From contig NZ_JAZHSB010000001.1 in assembly GCF_036924715.1 (NCBI RefSeq), forward strand, positions 1,479,001 through 1,543,000: DNA of 64,000 bases, written 5' to 3'. The stretch comes from Bradyrhizobium sp. AZCC 1721. Its GTDB lineage: Bacteria > Pseudomonadota > Alphaproteobacteria > Rhizobiales > Xanthobacteraceae. This document shows, in pieces, positions 1-7,531 of the stretch. The notes below the pieces were generated by a model. That model was not told the origin of the DNA and searched no databases. It was given only the letters and a program-made list of their open reading frames with translations. The position numbers and the translations under genes are program-made. Every line of letters starts with the position of its first letter. Position 1 is the first letter of the stretch.

Positions 1-78
1 TCCAAACCATAAGTAAAGCAGAAGATCCGCTGACTCTTAATCAGCGGGTCCCAGGTTCGAGCCCTGCCTTGGTCCCCA
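1..78 (+). tRNA. tRNA-Lys(CTT) 3'-portion remnant (possible att site)
   Basis: A perfect anticodon arm (stem gctga/tcagc around loop ctcttaa, anticodon CTT at 36-38) is followed by a T-arm with ttcgagc and a terminal CCA at 76-78. The 5' half does not fit a tRNA: there is no acceptor strand complementary to cttggtc, no normal D-arm, and about 8 extra bases sit before the anticodon stem. The outer T-stem pair is a C-C mismatch. A 3' tRNA portion with a broken 5' half is what a decayed integrative-element attachment site looks like. I see no second copy in the window, so the att role is inference. Confidence 0.5.
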
Positions 79-261
79 ACCGCCAACTCACATTTTTCCA
101 CTTGGCGTCAGCAAGCATGTCTTCCGACGGCATCGACAACAGATCCGGGATATGTCGCTCACGGGGGCGCCCCCGACCAGCTATCGGAAAGATGCACTCC
201 TGCCGGATATACTCTCTGACGCCCCAGGATACCGACTGCCCAAACCAGCCCGCGCGCCTTG

Positions 262-405
262 TCAGCGATTGAGTGACAGGGTCGGCGCAATGGTTGCGGA
301 GTTGTCGTTTTGCAGATCACTGACCAGCACATAACCGCCGAACAGGATGACGGCCAGCAAGCCATAGACAAGACAGGAACGCCGTCCGGATCTCTGACCG
401 CTCAT
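262..405 (-). CDS. small single-pass membrane protein
   Basis: Encodes 47 residues with a short basic N-terminus followed by one strong hydrophobic segment (about residues 11-29, CLVYGLLAVILFGGYVLVS) and a polar tail. It begins 34 bases after the stop of the gene at 440-811 on the same strand, so the two are probably cotranscribed. The ribosome binding site is weak. Function unknown; small size makes the call tentative. Confidence 0.4.
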   Translation of the reverse strand: MSGQRSGRRSCLVYGLLAVILFGGYVLVSDLQNDNSATIAPTLSLNR

Positions 406-439
406 TTCGCTGCAATCCGTGTCTTGGCGAACCGGCCGC

Positions 440-811
440 TCAGCTCTTTGTGGCCGTCTTGGAGAGCTCGGCTTCCACGCCGGCTGCGCAGGCCCTGGCG
501 AATGAATAGTCCATGCTCGTGGAGGCAACGGTCTTGACGTATTCGCTGATGACGTTGTCCTTTGAATAGGGGCCCGCCGCCTTGAACTTGGCGACGGCGC
601 CATCGGCCGCCGTGAACTGCGCGACGCAGATCGGGACCAGGACAGACATCCGGCCGTTGTTCTCTGCCGTGGCGCTCATGGTCTTGGCAGTGCCGCCGGT
701 GACCCAGCCGCCCCACATGAATCCGATCGCCATCGCCGCAACAGCGCCGAACGCGATACCCTGGAGAAAACGGGTCCGCGCCTCACCTTGCAAAATGTCG
801 GGCATTCTCAT
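440..811 (-). CDS. conserved hypothetical membrane-anchored protein
   Basis: The start chosen is the ATG at 811 because an aaaggag ribosome binding site lies 6 bases upstream; an upstream in-frame ATG at 895 has no such site. The 123-residue product has a short cytoplasmic N-terminus (RMPDILQGEAR), one transmembrane segment near residues 18-37 and a soluble, Ala-rich domain with two Cys. It resembles conserved hypothetical proteins of Bradyrhizobium. No catalytic motif is visible. A second small membrane protein follows at 262-405. Confidence 0.65.
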   Translation of the reverse strand: MRMPDILQGEARTRFLQGIAFGAVAAMAIGFMWGGWVTGGTAKTMSATAENNGRMSVLVPICVAQFTAADGAVAKFKAAGPYSKDNVISEYVKTVASTSMDYSFARACAAGVEAELSKTATKS

Positions 812-1088
812 GATGGTCTCCTTTGTTGTTGTTTGCGCGCACGAGCGCGTTCGCAGCCGCAGGACGCCGCTTGCGTCCGCGCTTGGCAAAAACATTCAGC
901 CTATTGAGATTGCGCCTTCCGATGGCACGCAAGCTGCCGCTACGAGGACGAGCGCGACTTCGGACGTCACCGCTTCATGGACAGCTTCAAGGCGAACAAC
1001 TGTACCTTGTCGTTCAACGGTAGACCCTTGTCGTGATGCTGTACAGCACGTTCTTGGTCTCTAGTCAGAAGGTCGTAAGTGTTTCGTT
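812..1088. other. intergenic region, no supported gene
   Basis: About 280 bases between two leftward genes. I see no ORF with a credible start, no RNA gene and no clear terminator. The promoter of the gene at 440-811 should lie at its left end. Confidence 0.4.
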
Positions 1089-1349
1089 TCAGAAATTTGC
1101 GGCGACCAGATCGTAAGAGCCGCGGCTGCCACGGACGTAAACCTTCGCAGCCGCCGCGCATATCACATCACGGTTGCAATCGAACGCGTCCAGTAAGCCG
1201 GACTCGTCGGGGCGGGCATCTGGTTGAATTCGCCTCAATGCGCCTTCGTCGATGAAGAATGACGCTTCCAGCGCGCTATCGTGTCCCCAAAACCGCACGG
1301 CTCGCCGGGTTTGGTCATATGAACGGCTATGATTTGGAAATTCGATCAT
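1089..1349 (-). CDS. DUF1488 family protein
   Basis: The 86-residue product opens with FPNHSRSYD and continues with RRAVRFWGHDSALEASFF, the conserved N-terminus of DUF1488 proteins, which are short and common in Rhizobiales. It ends with the usual YDLVAANF tail, so it is full length. Function is not established for the family. It is monocistronic here, with the oppositely oriented small-gene pair at 1726-2060 behind it. Confidence 0.75.
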   Translation of the reverse strand: MIEFPNHSRSYDQTRRAVRFWGHDSALEASFFIDEGALRRIQPDARPDESGLLDAFDCNRDVICAAAAKVYVRGSRGSYDLVAANF

Positions 1350-1725
1350 GGGTTGCCACCGTTCAGATTATCAGCCGCCGCGTCTCACCAACTCTCTCAC
1401 GACCTCTGTCGAGGCCTGATTCAATGGCCTCGAGACCCGCCCATCGAAGCGACGTGCGTTTGGTCAATGTCGTTGACGAGATTTGGCGTAGGCTAAGCTT
1501 CGCGCTGCCGTAAGGGCGATGCTGAAGCAATACGATGGCGCTGGGATTCAGATGGCTGCTCAATGCCGCATTACAAGCCTTGCCAGCCGGCCCCAGAAAA
1601 CAAACTGCGATTCTCCTCGCTATTGGGCAGATCGTCCCTATATGCAAGACATCACCGCGCGCCTCCCAGGCTACTATCGGTGACGGAGAGCGTTGCGCTC
1701 CCGCCTCAACCAAAAGGGCGGTCAT

Positions 1726-1833
1726 ATGCCAAAATTCCCCCCATTCAATCTTCGTGAGTGGTTGGTACCCCCGGTATTGATGCCGATCTTTCTAGTGCTG
1801 CTGGTCGCCGCTGCGATGGTTATTCAATGGTGA
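1726..1833 (+). CDS. 35-residue membrane protein
   Basis: Encodes 35 residues: a short N-terminus (MPKFPPFNLREWLVPP) and one long transmembrane helix ending in IQW. A purine-rich site (agggcgg) precedes the ATG. I know similar tiny proteins from Bradyrhizobium genomes. Its stop codon overlaps the start of the next gene (ATGGTGA), which suggests translational coupling. Function unknown. Confidence 0.6.
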   Translation: MPKFPPFNLREWLVPPVLMPIFLVLLVAAAMVIQW

Positions 1834-2060
1834 TCCGGCGTAGCGCGGTTACGCCGCAGGACCGGCCGTCTCCGAGCAAACAAACCCGATCGGCGCTTGC
1901 CTGCGATCTGGACGCAGGGGCGGTGATCGCCCTCGACGAGGCTCGCGGGATGCCGCCGGGGGATGAGCGCACCGAGGCGATTCACAAAGCAACAATCCTT
2001 CGGAATGCCGTCGAGATTCACGAACTTCTCTCCGGCAAGCGCGACGGGCCGGCGGTATGA
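1827..2060 (+). CDS. conserved small soluble protein
   Basis: Starts inside the stop region of the 35-residue membrane protein gene (ATG at 1827, TGA of the upstream gene at 1831-1833). The 77-residue product ends in a conserved-looking helical core with ALDEARGMPPGDERTEAIHK and ATILRNAVEI, a pattern seen in many short Bradyrhizobium hypothetical proteins (ALDEARxxPPGxERTEAxxKAxxLRNAxE). Its first 25 residues are basic and poorly conserved in appearance. No enzymatic motif. Confidence 0.6.
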   Translation: MVIRRSAVTPQDRPSPSKQTRSALACDLDAGAVIALDEARGMPPGDERTEAIHKATILRNAVEIHELLSGKRDGPAV

Positions 2061-2257
2061 CGGCAGCGTTGGCGTGAAACCCATCCCACGAGCCGGCTAC
2101 CGCTGGCGGTGGGCGCATTCCGCTTGCTGCGAGCTTATTCGGTTGGCGGCGACTTTATTGCGTCATTGTTGAGCCAACGGGGGATCATATAGACAACGAG
2201 ATGCTTGTCCCAGGTCGACCGCCTGTTCCAGTCGATGGCCGTCCCCGCGAGCGCCCT

Positions 2258-2644
2258 ATGATGACCCCTGATCATCCATGCATTCCCGCCGTAGTTCTCG
2301 TTGTCGAGGACGAGATGATGCTCCGCATGCGTGCGATCGACATCGTGGAAGCCGCGGGATACATGCCACTCGAGGCGATGGACGCCGCCGGGGCCGTCGC
2401 CGTCCTGAAATCCAGGTCCGACGTCGTGCTGATGTGCACCGACATCTAGATGCCTGGCCAAATGGACGGCATAGGGCTTGCCCATGCCGTGCATGATCGT
2501 TGGCCGACAATTGAAATCATCGTGGTATCGGGGCAATTGAACCTGTCTGACCTCGATCTTCCGCCCCGCAGCAGATTTTTCAGCAAGCCGCTCAATGCCA
2601 GGGAAGTGACAGTCGGAATGCGTGACATGATCGGCCATGCCTGA
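2258..2644 (+). pseudogene. stand-alone response regulator receiver, interrupted by an amber codon
   Basis: The reading frame encodes a CheY-like receiver: VVLVVEDEMMLRM with the acidic pair, then VVLMCTDI containing the phosphoacceptor Asp, then MPGQMDGIGLA, IIVVSGQ and the conserved Lys in SKPL. A TAG codon at 2447-2449 lies directly after the TDI motif, where homologues usually have Gln (TDIQMPG), so one C-to-T change (CAG to TAG) explains it. The frame is otherwise open to 2644. Only a 63-residue fragment would be made unless the stop is read through. No output domain follows, as in single-domain regulators. Confidence 0.8.
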
Positions 2645-2699
2645 AGAGACAAAATGCAACGGCTACCGCTAGTGCAGTGAAAAGGCCGCCTCAGTTGGC

Positions 2700-2917
2700 C
2701 GTCTTTTTCGTATGTCGCCAAATGGCCCTGAGCTGAAGGAGCTCGAAGTCTCCCGCACGTCCGCTGTGACGGCTAGACCGGACCTCTCATCGCACCGCTT
2801 CCTACCGCCGCTTGTGACCCAACTCGGAAGTCGCCGGAGCGTGAGGTGTTGCTTACGACGGGGCGTGAATGACATAATCGGAAGCCAACCGTTCTCTGAT
2901 GACATCGGGAGGAAGCC
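2700..2917 (+). repeat. degenerate dispersed-repeat fragments
   Basis: Contains short pieces (gtccgctgtgacggctagac; cgcttgtgacccaactcgga) like those at 13008-13030 and 53675-53690. They appear to be decayed copies of the intergenic repeat family found across the window. No gene is supported in this stretch. Confidence 0.35.
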
Positions 2918-3370
2918 ATGCTCGCATTCGGACGAGTCTTGTTGGTGGCGCTGTTGGCGATGGCTCCAACTCAGGTGTTCGCAGGTCCCGAGGAGGAAGC
3001 GGACGCTTTGTTTGCCCGCTGGAAAGCTGCTTACGACGCCAACGATAATGTCGCCGTCGCTAAGCTGTATGCGACCGACGCGATCCTACATGGCACCAGG
3101 AGCAGAGATCTAACGTTGGGGCGTGAGGCAATTGCGCAATACTTTACCGTGGTCGTCGGCACCGGCAACAAGGTCGAGTTCGTGGAGAAGCAGCTGAGGC
3201 TGATCAATCCCACAACCATACTGGCAGTCGGCTTCAACGATTTCATGCGCAACCGCGAGGGCAAACTCGTGCCAGAGCCAGCACGCTTCACAATGGTTCT
3301 TGTCAAAGAGGGTAACGACTGGGTCATAGCCCATCATCACTCGTCATTGCGCCCACCGCCTAAGCAGTGA
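2918..3370 (+). CDS. secreted SnoaL-like (SgcJ/EcaC type) NTF2-fold protein
   Basis: A ggagga site lies just upstream of the ATG. Residues 1-22 form a signal peptide (MLAFGRVLLVALLAMAPTQVFA). The mature part begins with EEEADALFARWKAAYDANDN and continues with LYATDAILHGT and later VKEGNDWVIAHHHSS, the layout of SnoaL-like/SgcJ proteins of about 130 residues. The family fold is a small cone-shaped pocket; members include isomerases, but many are non-catalytic and the substrate cannot be inferred. The gene stands alone and looks intact. Confidence 0.75.
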   Translation: MLAFGRVLLVALLAMAPTQVFAGPEEEADALFARWKAAYDANDNVAVAKLYATDAILHGTRSRDLTLGREAIAQYFTVVVGTGNKVEFVEKQLRLINPTTILAVGFNDFMRNREGKLVPEPARFTMVLVKEGNDWVIAHHHSSLRPPPKQ

Positions 3371-3509
3371 AGTTCGGCTCTTGGCCCCGAGCCGAAGAGG
3401 CACGAGATGCCGCGTAGGTCTGCTGCCACGGGTAGATCGGACTTGCCTACTCATAACCCCGACCGCCGCTGCTGATCCGAACCTGACGTCGGCCGCTCGC
3501 CGATCAATG

Positions 3510-4406
3510 TCACAGCCTAGGCTGCAAGAAGGCACCGATGCGCTCGATCGCTGCACGTGCTTCTGGCAGGATGCGCGCGAACATATGCCAGACGTGGAAC
3601 ATGCGCGGCCACAACTCGAGTTCGACATCGCAGCCGGCTGCTCGCAAGCGCTTGGCCATTCGCACCGCATCATCGCGCAGTGCCTCATCGCTGGCGGCAA
3701 GAACCAGAGTCGACGGCAGGCCCACCGGATCGCCATAGAGTGGAGAGGCATAGGGCGAGCGCGGATCCGTATTGCCGAGATAAAGCTCAACCGCCTTCGG
3801 CATCAGCTCAACCGGCACCATCGGATCGGAAGAACCGTAATCGGTGACCGATTGGCCCGTCAGGGCGAGATCGGTCCACGGCGAGACCACGACGGCAGCG
3901 GCCGGCAAGGATGATCCCTCATCGCGCAAACGCATCATGCTCGCCAGCGCAAGCCCGCCGCCGGAAGACTCCCCGACAAACGCCACGTGACGCGGTTCGG
4001 CGCGCTGCGAGATGAGCCATCGATAGGCGGCCGTCACATCCTCGACCGCCGCTGGAAACGAATGCTCGGGCGCAAGCCGGTAGTCGATGCATAACACCCG
4101 CGCGCCGGTCACGTCGGCGATGCGCCAGTTAAAATCGCGAAACAGTGCCGGAAAGCCGAGCAGATAGGCGCCACCGTGAAGGTGGACGACGTATCGGTTT
4201 GGAAGCGAGCGGGGCGTCGCGATCCGCTCGGCTTTGACGCCGCCGGCGTCAACTACAACCAGCTCGGTCCCGCGCGGTACGCGCGGCACGAGCTGCGCGA
4301 AGCGGGCCACCTGTCGACGGGCATCCTCGATCTGAATGTCCGATTGCAACCGTGGCCGCATGAACCAAGGCAGACAGAAGCGGACAAGCTCGGCGCGCAA
4401 ACTCAT
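3510..4406 (-). CDS. alpha/beta hydrolase (hormone-sensitive lipase type esterase)
   Basis: Encodes about 298 residues from the ATG at 4406 (MSLRAELVRF); in-frame sequence upstream to 4550 looks non-coding. Shows the HSL-type signature: HGGAY oxyanion motif near residue 77, nucleophile elbow GESSGGG with Ser about 147, DEALRDDA with the acid near 240, and HVWH with His about 271. Length and order fit bacterial HSL carboxylesterases, which hydrolyse short-chain esters; the true substrate is unknown. No signal peptide, so probably cytoplasmic. The amidase gene lies upstream on the same strand, about 160 bases away. Confidence 0.85.
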   Translation of the reverse strand: MSLRAELVRFCLPWFMRPRLQSDIQIEDARRQVARFAQLVPRVPRGTELVVVDAGGVKAERIATPRSLPNRYVVHLHGGAYLLGFPALFRDFNWRIADVTGARVLCIDYRLAPEHSFPAAVEDVTAAYRWLISQRAEPRHVAFVGESSGGGLALASMMRLRDEGSSLPAAAVVVSPWTDLALTGQSVTDYGSSDPMVPVELMPKAVELYLGNTDPRSPYASPLYGDPVGLPSTLVLAASDEALRDDAVRMAKRLRAAGCDVELELWPRMFHVWHMFARILPEARAAIERIGAFLQPRL

Positions 4407-4564
4407 TTGCTCAAGCCAACAAAGTGGACGCGTAGCCGGAGGCGATTTGTGACAGTCCCTGCGTCGTAGCCCGAAACGGGAGGCTCGCGTCAGATAGCGC
4501 GCGGGCCCTGTTTCCGAACCTTGCACGCCGGCGTTGCCGTTAGCCGGCAATTCGCTGCTGCCGT

Positions 4565-6220
4565 CTACCCGACGATCTGGAACGCGTCAGCCGCACGCAA
4601 CACGGTGCCGTCCTCCCAGTGGCGTCCGATCAGCATCATCCCAACAGGGAGCCCCGCCGACATGCCTGCAGGAACCGTGGCCGCAGGATGGCCAGTGACG
4701 TCGAACGGGCAAGTGTTGGAAATCATCTCGAGTGCCCGCGCAACGTAGTCCTCGCGGCTCGCGTCCGGGGCCGGGAGTAGCGTGGCCTTCAAAGGTAACG
4801 TCGGCATGAGCAGGAGATCGACGCCTTTGAGTTGCTCATCGTAGGCGGCGCGGAGCACGCGCGCGAGGTTTTGGGCCTTCGCGTAGTAGCGGCCCTGATA
4901 ATTGTCCTGCATGTACTGGCCGAGCAGGACGACGAGTTTGACGGTCTCCGAAAGGTCGTTGGCGCGCACCCGCCGGCTCCGGCCGTAGAAGTCCAGCAGC
5001 GAAGTCGTGTAGTGCCCTTTCCAGTTGGTTCCCATGCTGTTGCCCGCGACCATCAGCGCCGTGGCGCCCTCGACGGCGATAGCGTTCCAAATATGGATGC
5101 CATCGCGGTGGAGAGGGATCGATACCTCGCTCACGGCTCCCCCCGCTCGCGTCAAGCGCTGTGCCGCCTCGCGTACCATGGTGTCGACATCGGGCTCGGA
5201 ATTGGGCCAGCCAAACCCCTCCTTAACGATCCCGATCCGCAGGCCGCGGGCGTCTCCGGTGAGCTGCTTGCCATACGCTTCCGTGCGCAGTCCCGCCGGT
5301 TGGCGCGGGTCGAGGCCATCGGCGCCGGCGAGCACCTCGAGAAGCCGGGCGGCATCGCCGGCGGTACGGGCAATGGGTCCGGTATGATCAAGTGTTAATT
5401 CAATCGGGAAGACACCTGTGTAGGGCACAAGCCCGTGGGTGGGCTTGTGGCCAACCGCTCCGCAGAAAGAGCTGGGAATTCGGATCGACCCTCCCTGGTC
5501 GCCCCCGATGGCCATGTCGCACTCGCCGGCGACGACGAGCGCCGCGCTGCCGCTGGAGGAGCCTCCGGCAGATCGCTTCGGATCGTGCGGATTGAGTACG
5601 GGCCCAGTGTCGGAGGTATGGCTACCGCCCGAGAAGCAAAGATGCTCGCACACGGCCTTGCCGACGACCTCCCCACCGGCGTCGAGGATGCGGGTCACAA
5701 TGGTCGCGTCCACGTCAGGGACGTAACCCTCCAGCACGTTGGAACCGTTCATCATCGGGATGCCGGCAACGCACACATTGTCTTTGATGGCGATTTTCTT
5801 GCCCGCGAGAGGCCCCGAAGTTGCGCCTTTGATCGAGCACCTCCAGTACCAAGCGTTGAGCCGATTGTCCGAGGCACCTGGACGGAACCCCGCGTCCCGC
5901 GGGTACTTCACCGCCAATGTCGGCTCCGCGAACTGGTCCAATCGACGGTACGACGCGAGCACACCGTCCATGAGGTTGCGGAACGACGTCAGATCGTCGC
6001 GGCTGAGAGCCAAGTTGTAAGATTTGGCGATGCGCTCCAATTCAGGCAGCGGTGGCTTGCGCAGAATCCGCGGCGCCGTCGCGGTCGGGGGTGGCGGTTG
6101 CGTACCCGCCTCGGCGGCCGCACGAACGGGCGTTGTCGCCGCGGCGACAACGGTTGCTGCTGCGCCGGCCGCGCCGGCATGAAGGAACCGACGACGCGAA
6201 TAGTCTGGCGAGGCTCTCAT
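4565..6220 (-). CDS. Tat-signal amidase (amidase signature family)
   Basis: The ATG at 6220 is preferred because gggagga lies 8 bases upstream; the ATG at 6241 would include that site in the coding region. The 551-residue product begins with a twin-arginine signal (YSRRRFLHAG, then an Ala-rich stretch), so it is probably exported folded. The Ser-cisSer-Lys triad is visible: Lys in KKIAIKDNV (about 146), cis-Ser in AGGSSSGSA (about 221-223) and nucleophile in GGDQGGSIRIPS (about 245). The family hydrolyses amides; the substrate is not predictable. It appears intact. Confidence 0.88.
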   Translation of the reverse strand: MRASPDYSRRRFLHAGAAGAAATVVAAATTPVRAAAEAGTQPPPPTATAPRILRKPPLPELERIAKSYNLALSRDDLTSFRNLMDGVLASYRRLDQFAEPTLAVKYPRDAGFRPGASDNRLNAWYWRCSIKGATSGPLAGKKIAIKDNVCVAGIPMMNGSNVLEGYVPDVDATIVTRILDAGGEVVGKAVCEHLCFSGGSHTSDTGPVLNPHDPKRSAGGSSSGSAALVVAGECDMAIGGDQGGSIRIPSSFCGAVGHKPTHGLVPYTGVFPIELTLDHTGPIARTAGDAARLLEVLAGADGLDPRQPAGLRTEAYGKQLTGDARGLRIGIVKEGFGWPNSEPDVDTMVREAAQRLTRAGGAVSEVSIPLHRDGIHIWNAIAVEGATALMVAGNSMGTNWKGHYTTSLLDFYGRSRRVRANDLSETVKLVVLLGQYMQDNYQGRYYAKAQNLARVLRAAYDEQLKGVDLLLMPTLPLKATLLPAPDASREDYVARALEMISNTCPFDVTGHPAATVPAGMSAGLPVGMMLIGRHWEDGTVLRAADAFQIVG

Positions 6221-6833
6221 AGCACATCCTCCCTCGACCAATGGGCTGACTTCTCAAATCCACCGCTCGCCCTAAAGTGTAGGGGCCGTCTGGTGGTCGG
6301 TAGCCGCGACGGTCGCCAAGCGGGGCCGCCGACGCTGCGGCCGGCGTGCCAAGCTGCAACGTCACAATGAGCTCTTGCATCCGGACAGGGCTGAGGCGCA
6401 GCAGCCGCATGAGGTCGGAACGTGAGGCGGCCGAGCAGATCGGTAACTAAGGCCTCTACTAGATGCCTCCAGCATCCTCGCGCGGACTGCGGAGCGACGC
6501 GCCGTCCAGCAGGCAGATTATCGTGCAGCCACCGGCGATCTTCAAGAGCTTGCATCTTTCCCGGTCTGCGCTCGTCAGCCACGTCGCGGGCACCTCGACC
6601 TTCGCGACACACGCACAGTCGAGCCACGCGCGCGATGTCCAGGCGTCTTTGACGCCGACGGGCTCTCAGAATGTCTGCTTATTGGGGTAGACCGGAAGTG
6701 ATCGGCAGAGGGCCAAACCGTCGCTTCTGACCCTGAACGGACTTTCGATCGGGCAGCGGGCACGCTCTCGTTTACCCATTCGATCGGGTGTAGAGTGCAC
6801 ATCAGTAAGAGTGCACATAAGCAGGAGGGCGTG
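6221..6833. other. long intergenic region with a dispersed-repeat copy
   Basis: About 610 bases. Frames on both strands are Arg/Ala-rich without credible starts, so I support no gene. A copy of the dispersed repeat occupies about 6670-6742. Just before the next gene, the hexamer-like gtgcaca/agtgcacat pair around 6795-6815 forms a small direct repeat. Confidence 0.4.
6670..6742 (+). repeat. dispersed intergenic repeat, copy 1
   Basis: Contains atgtctgcttattggggt, accggaagtgatc and cgcttctgaccctgaacgg. The same ordered blocks occur at 7467-7531, 48971-49034, 53718-53779 and 58573-58632. Copies differ at many positions, so the family is old and decayed. Copy 1 is uninterrupted at the ctgaccc motif. 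Confidence 0.6.
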
Positions 6834-7322
6834 ATGAAAACTGCCTTTCTTTCAACCCTGATCCTTGCGCTTTCGACAAGCGGCGGCTTCGCACAACAGC
6901 ACGCGCAGTGCCGAAACTTCGAGGCTACAATTGCGCTTCAGACGACCAAGGAAGGTTGCTTAAGCCAGATCGACCTTTGCACTGTCGGAACAGTCATGAG
7001 CAACGAGCCCGCTCTAAGCGGCGCAACGTGGCTTTTCACGGCGCACGGAATGGCCGAAGCGGCAGGACTGCCTTCGTTGCCCAAAACACTGCAATCTTAC
7101 GCGGGAACGGTGCTAGTCACGGCAAAAGGGGGGACATTCACGATCAGCACTGCGGGCGTGTACGAAACCGAGTCGCCGGCCTTCAGCCAACTGGATAAGA
7201 TCGTCAAGGGAACCGATCGATTCAGCAACTCCACCGGTCGGCTCATTTTTCTTACCGGCATCGGTCGTCAGGGCGGCGGATTTGATTCACACGCTCGCGG
7301 CGAGTTGTGCGTGAACGAGTAA
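6834..7322 (+). CDS. secreted hypothetical protein, probably beta-rich
   Basis: The ATG at 6834 has a strong aggagg site upstream. The first 20 residues form a signal peptide ending at GGFAQQ. The 162-residue precursor is rich in Thr, Gly and Ser with strand-like segments (AGTVLVTAKGGTFTISTAG; GRLIFLTGIGR), a pattern like small calycin or allene-oxide-cyclase-like barrels, but I cannot name the family. It contains four Cys in the mature part. The gene is isolated, between a dispersed repeat and the intron. Confidence 0.6.
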   Translation: MKTAFLSTLILALSTSGGFAQQHAQCRNFEATIALQTTKEGCLSQIDLCTVGTVMSNEPALSGATWLFTAHGMAEAAGLPSLPKTLQSYAGTVLVTAKGGTFTISTAGVYETESPAFSQLDKIVKGTDRFSNSTGRLIFLTGIGRQGGGFDSHARGELCVNE

Positions 7323-7442
7323 CCGGGCCGGTCCAGTAAACTGAGGTGGAGCTGGAGACGCGGGGCAACAACCACGCGGCGTAGAGATGGAAGTGTCTGT
7401 TGGCGATCTCCGAGCCAAGTCTTCAATGTCGCCTGTTGCACC

Positions 7443-7531
7443 TTTGAGACATGCCGAAGCAGGCCCAGGATGTCTGTTTATCGGTGTTGACCGGAAGTGA
7501 TCTGCCGGCAGTCAGAATGACGCGATTGACC
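7443..7531 (+). repeat. dispersed intergenic repeat, copy 2 (5' part, split by the intron)
   Basis: Has atgtctgtttatcggtgt, ttgaccggaagtgatc and cgcgattgacc, colinear with copy 1. The match breaks at gattgacc and appears to resume after the intron at 9450 (cacaacggaag, compare ctgaacggac in other copies). The intron therefore seems to lie inside this repeat. Confidence 0.55.

Noticed and set aside
5435..6370. 311-codon forward frame opposite the amidase
   Set aside because: Antisense to the amidase gene; Arg/Gly-rich composition typical of a GC-rich shadow frame.
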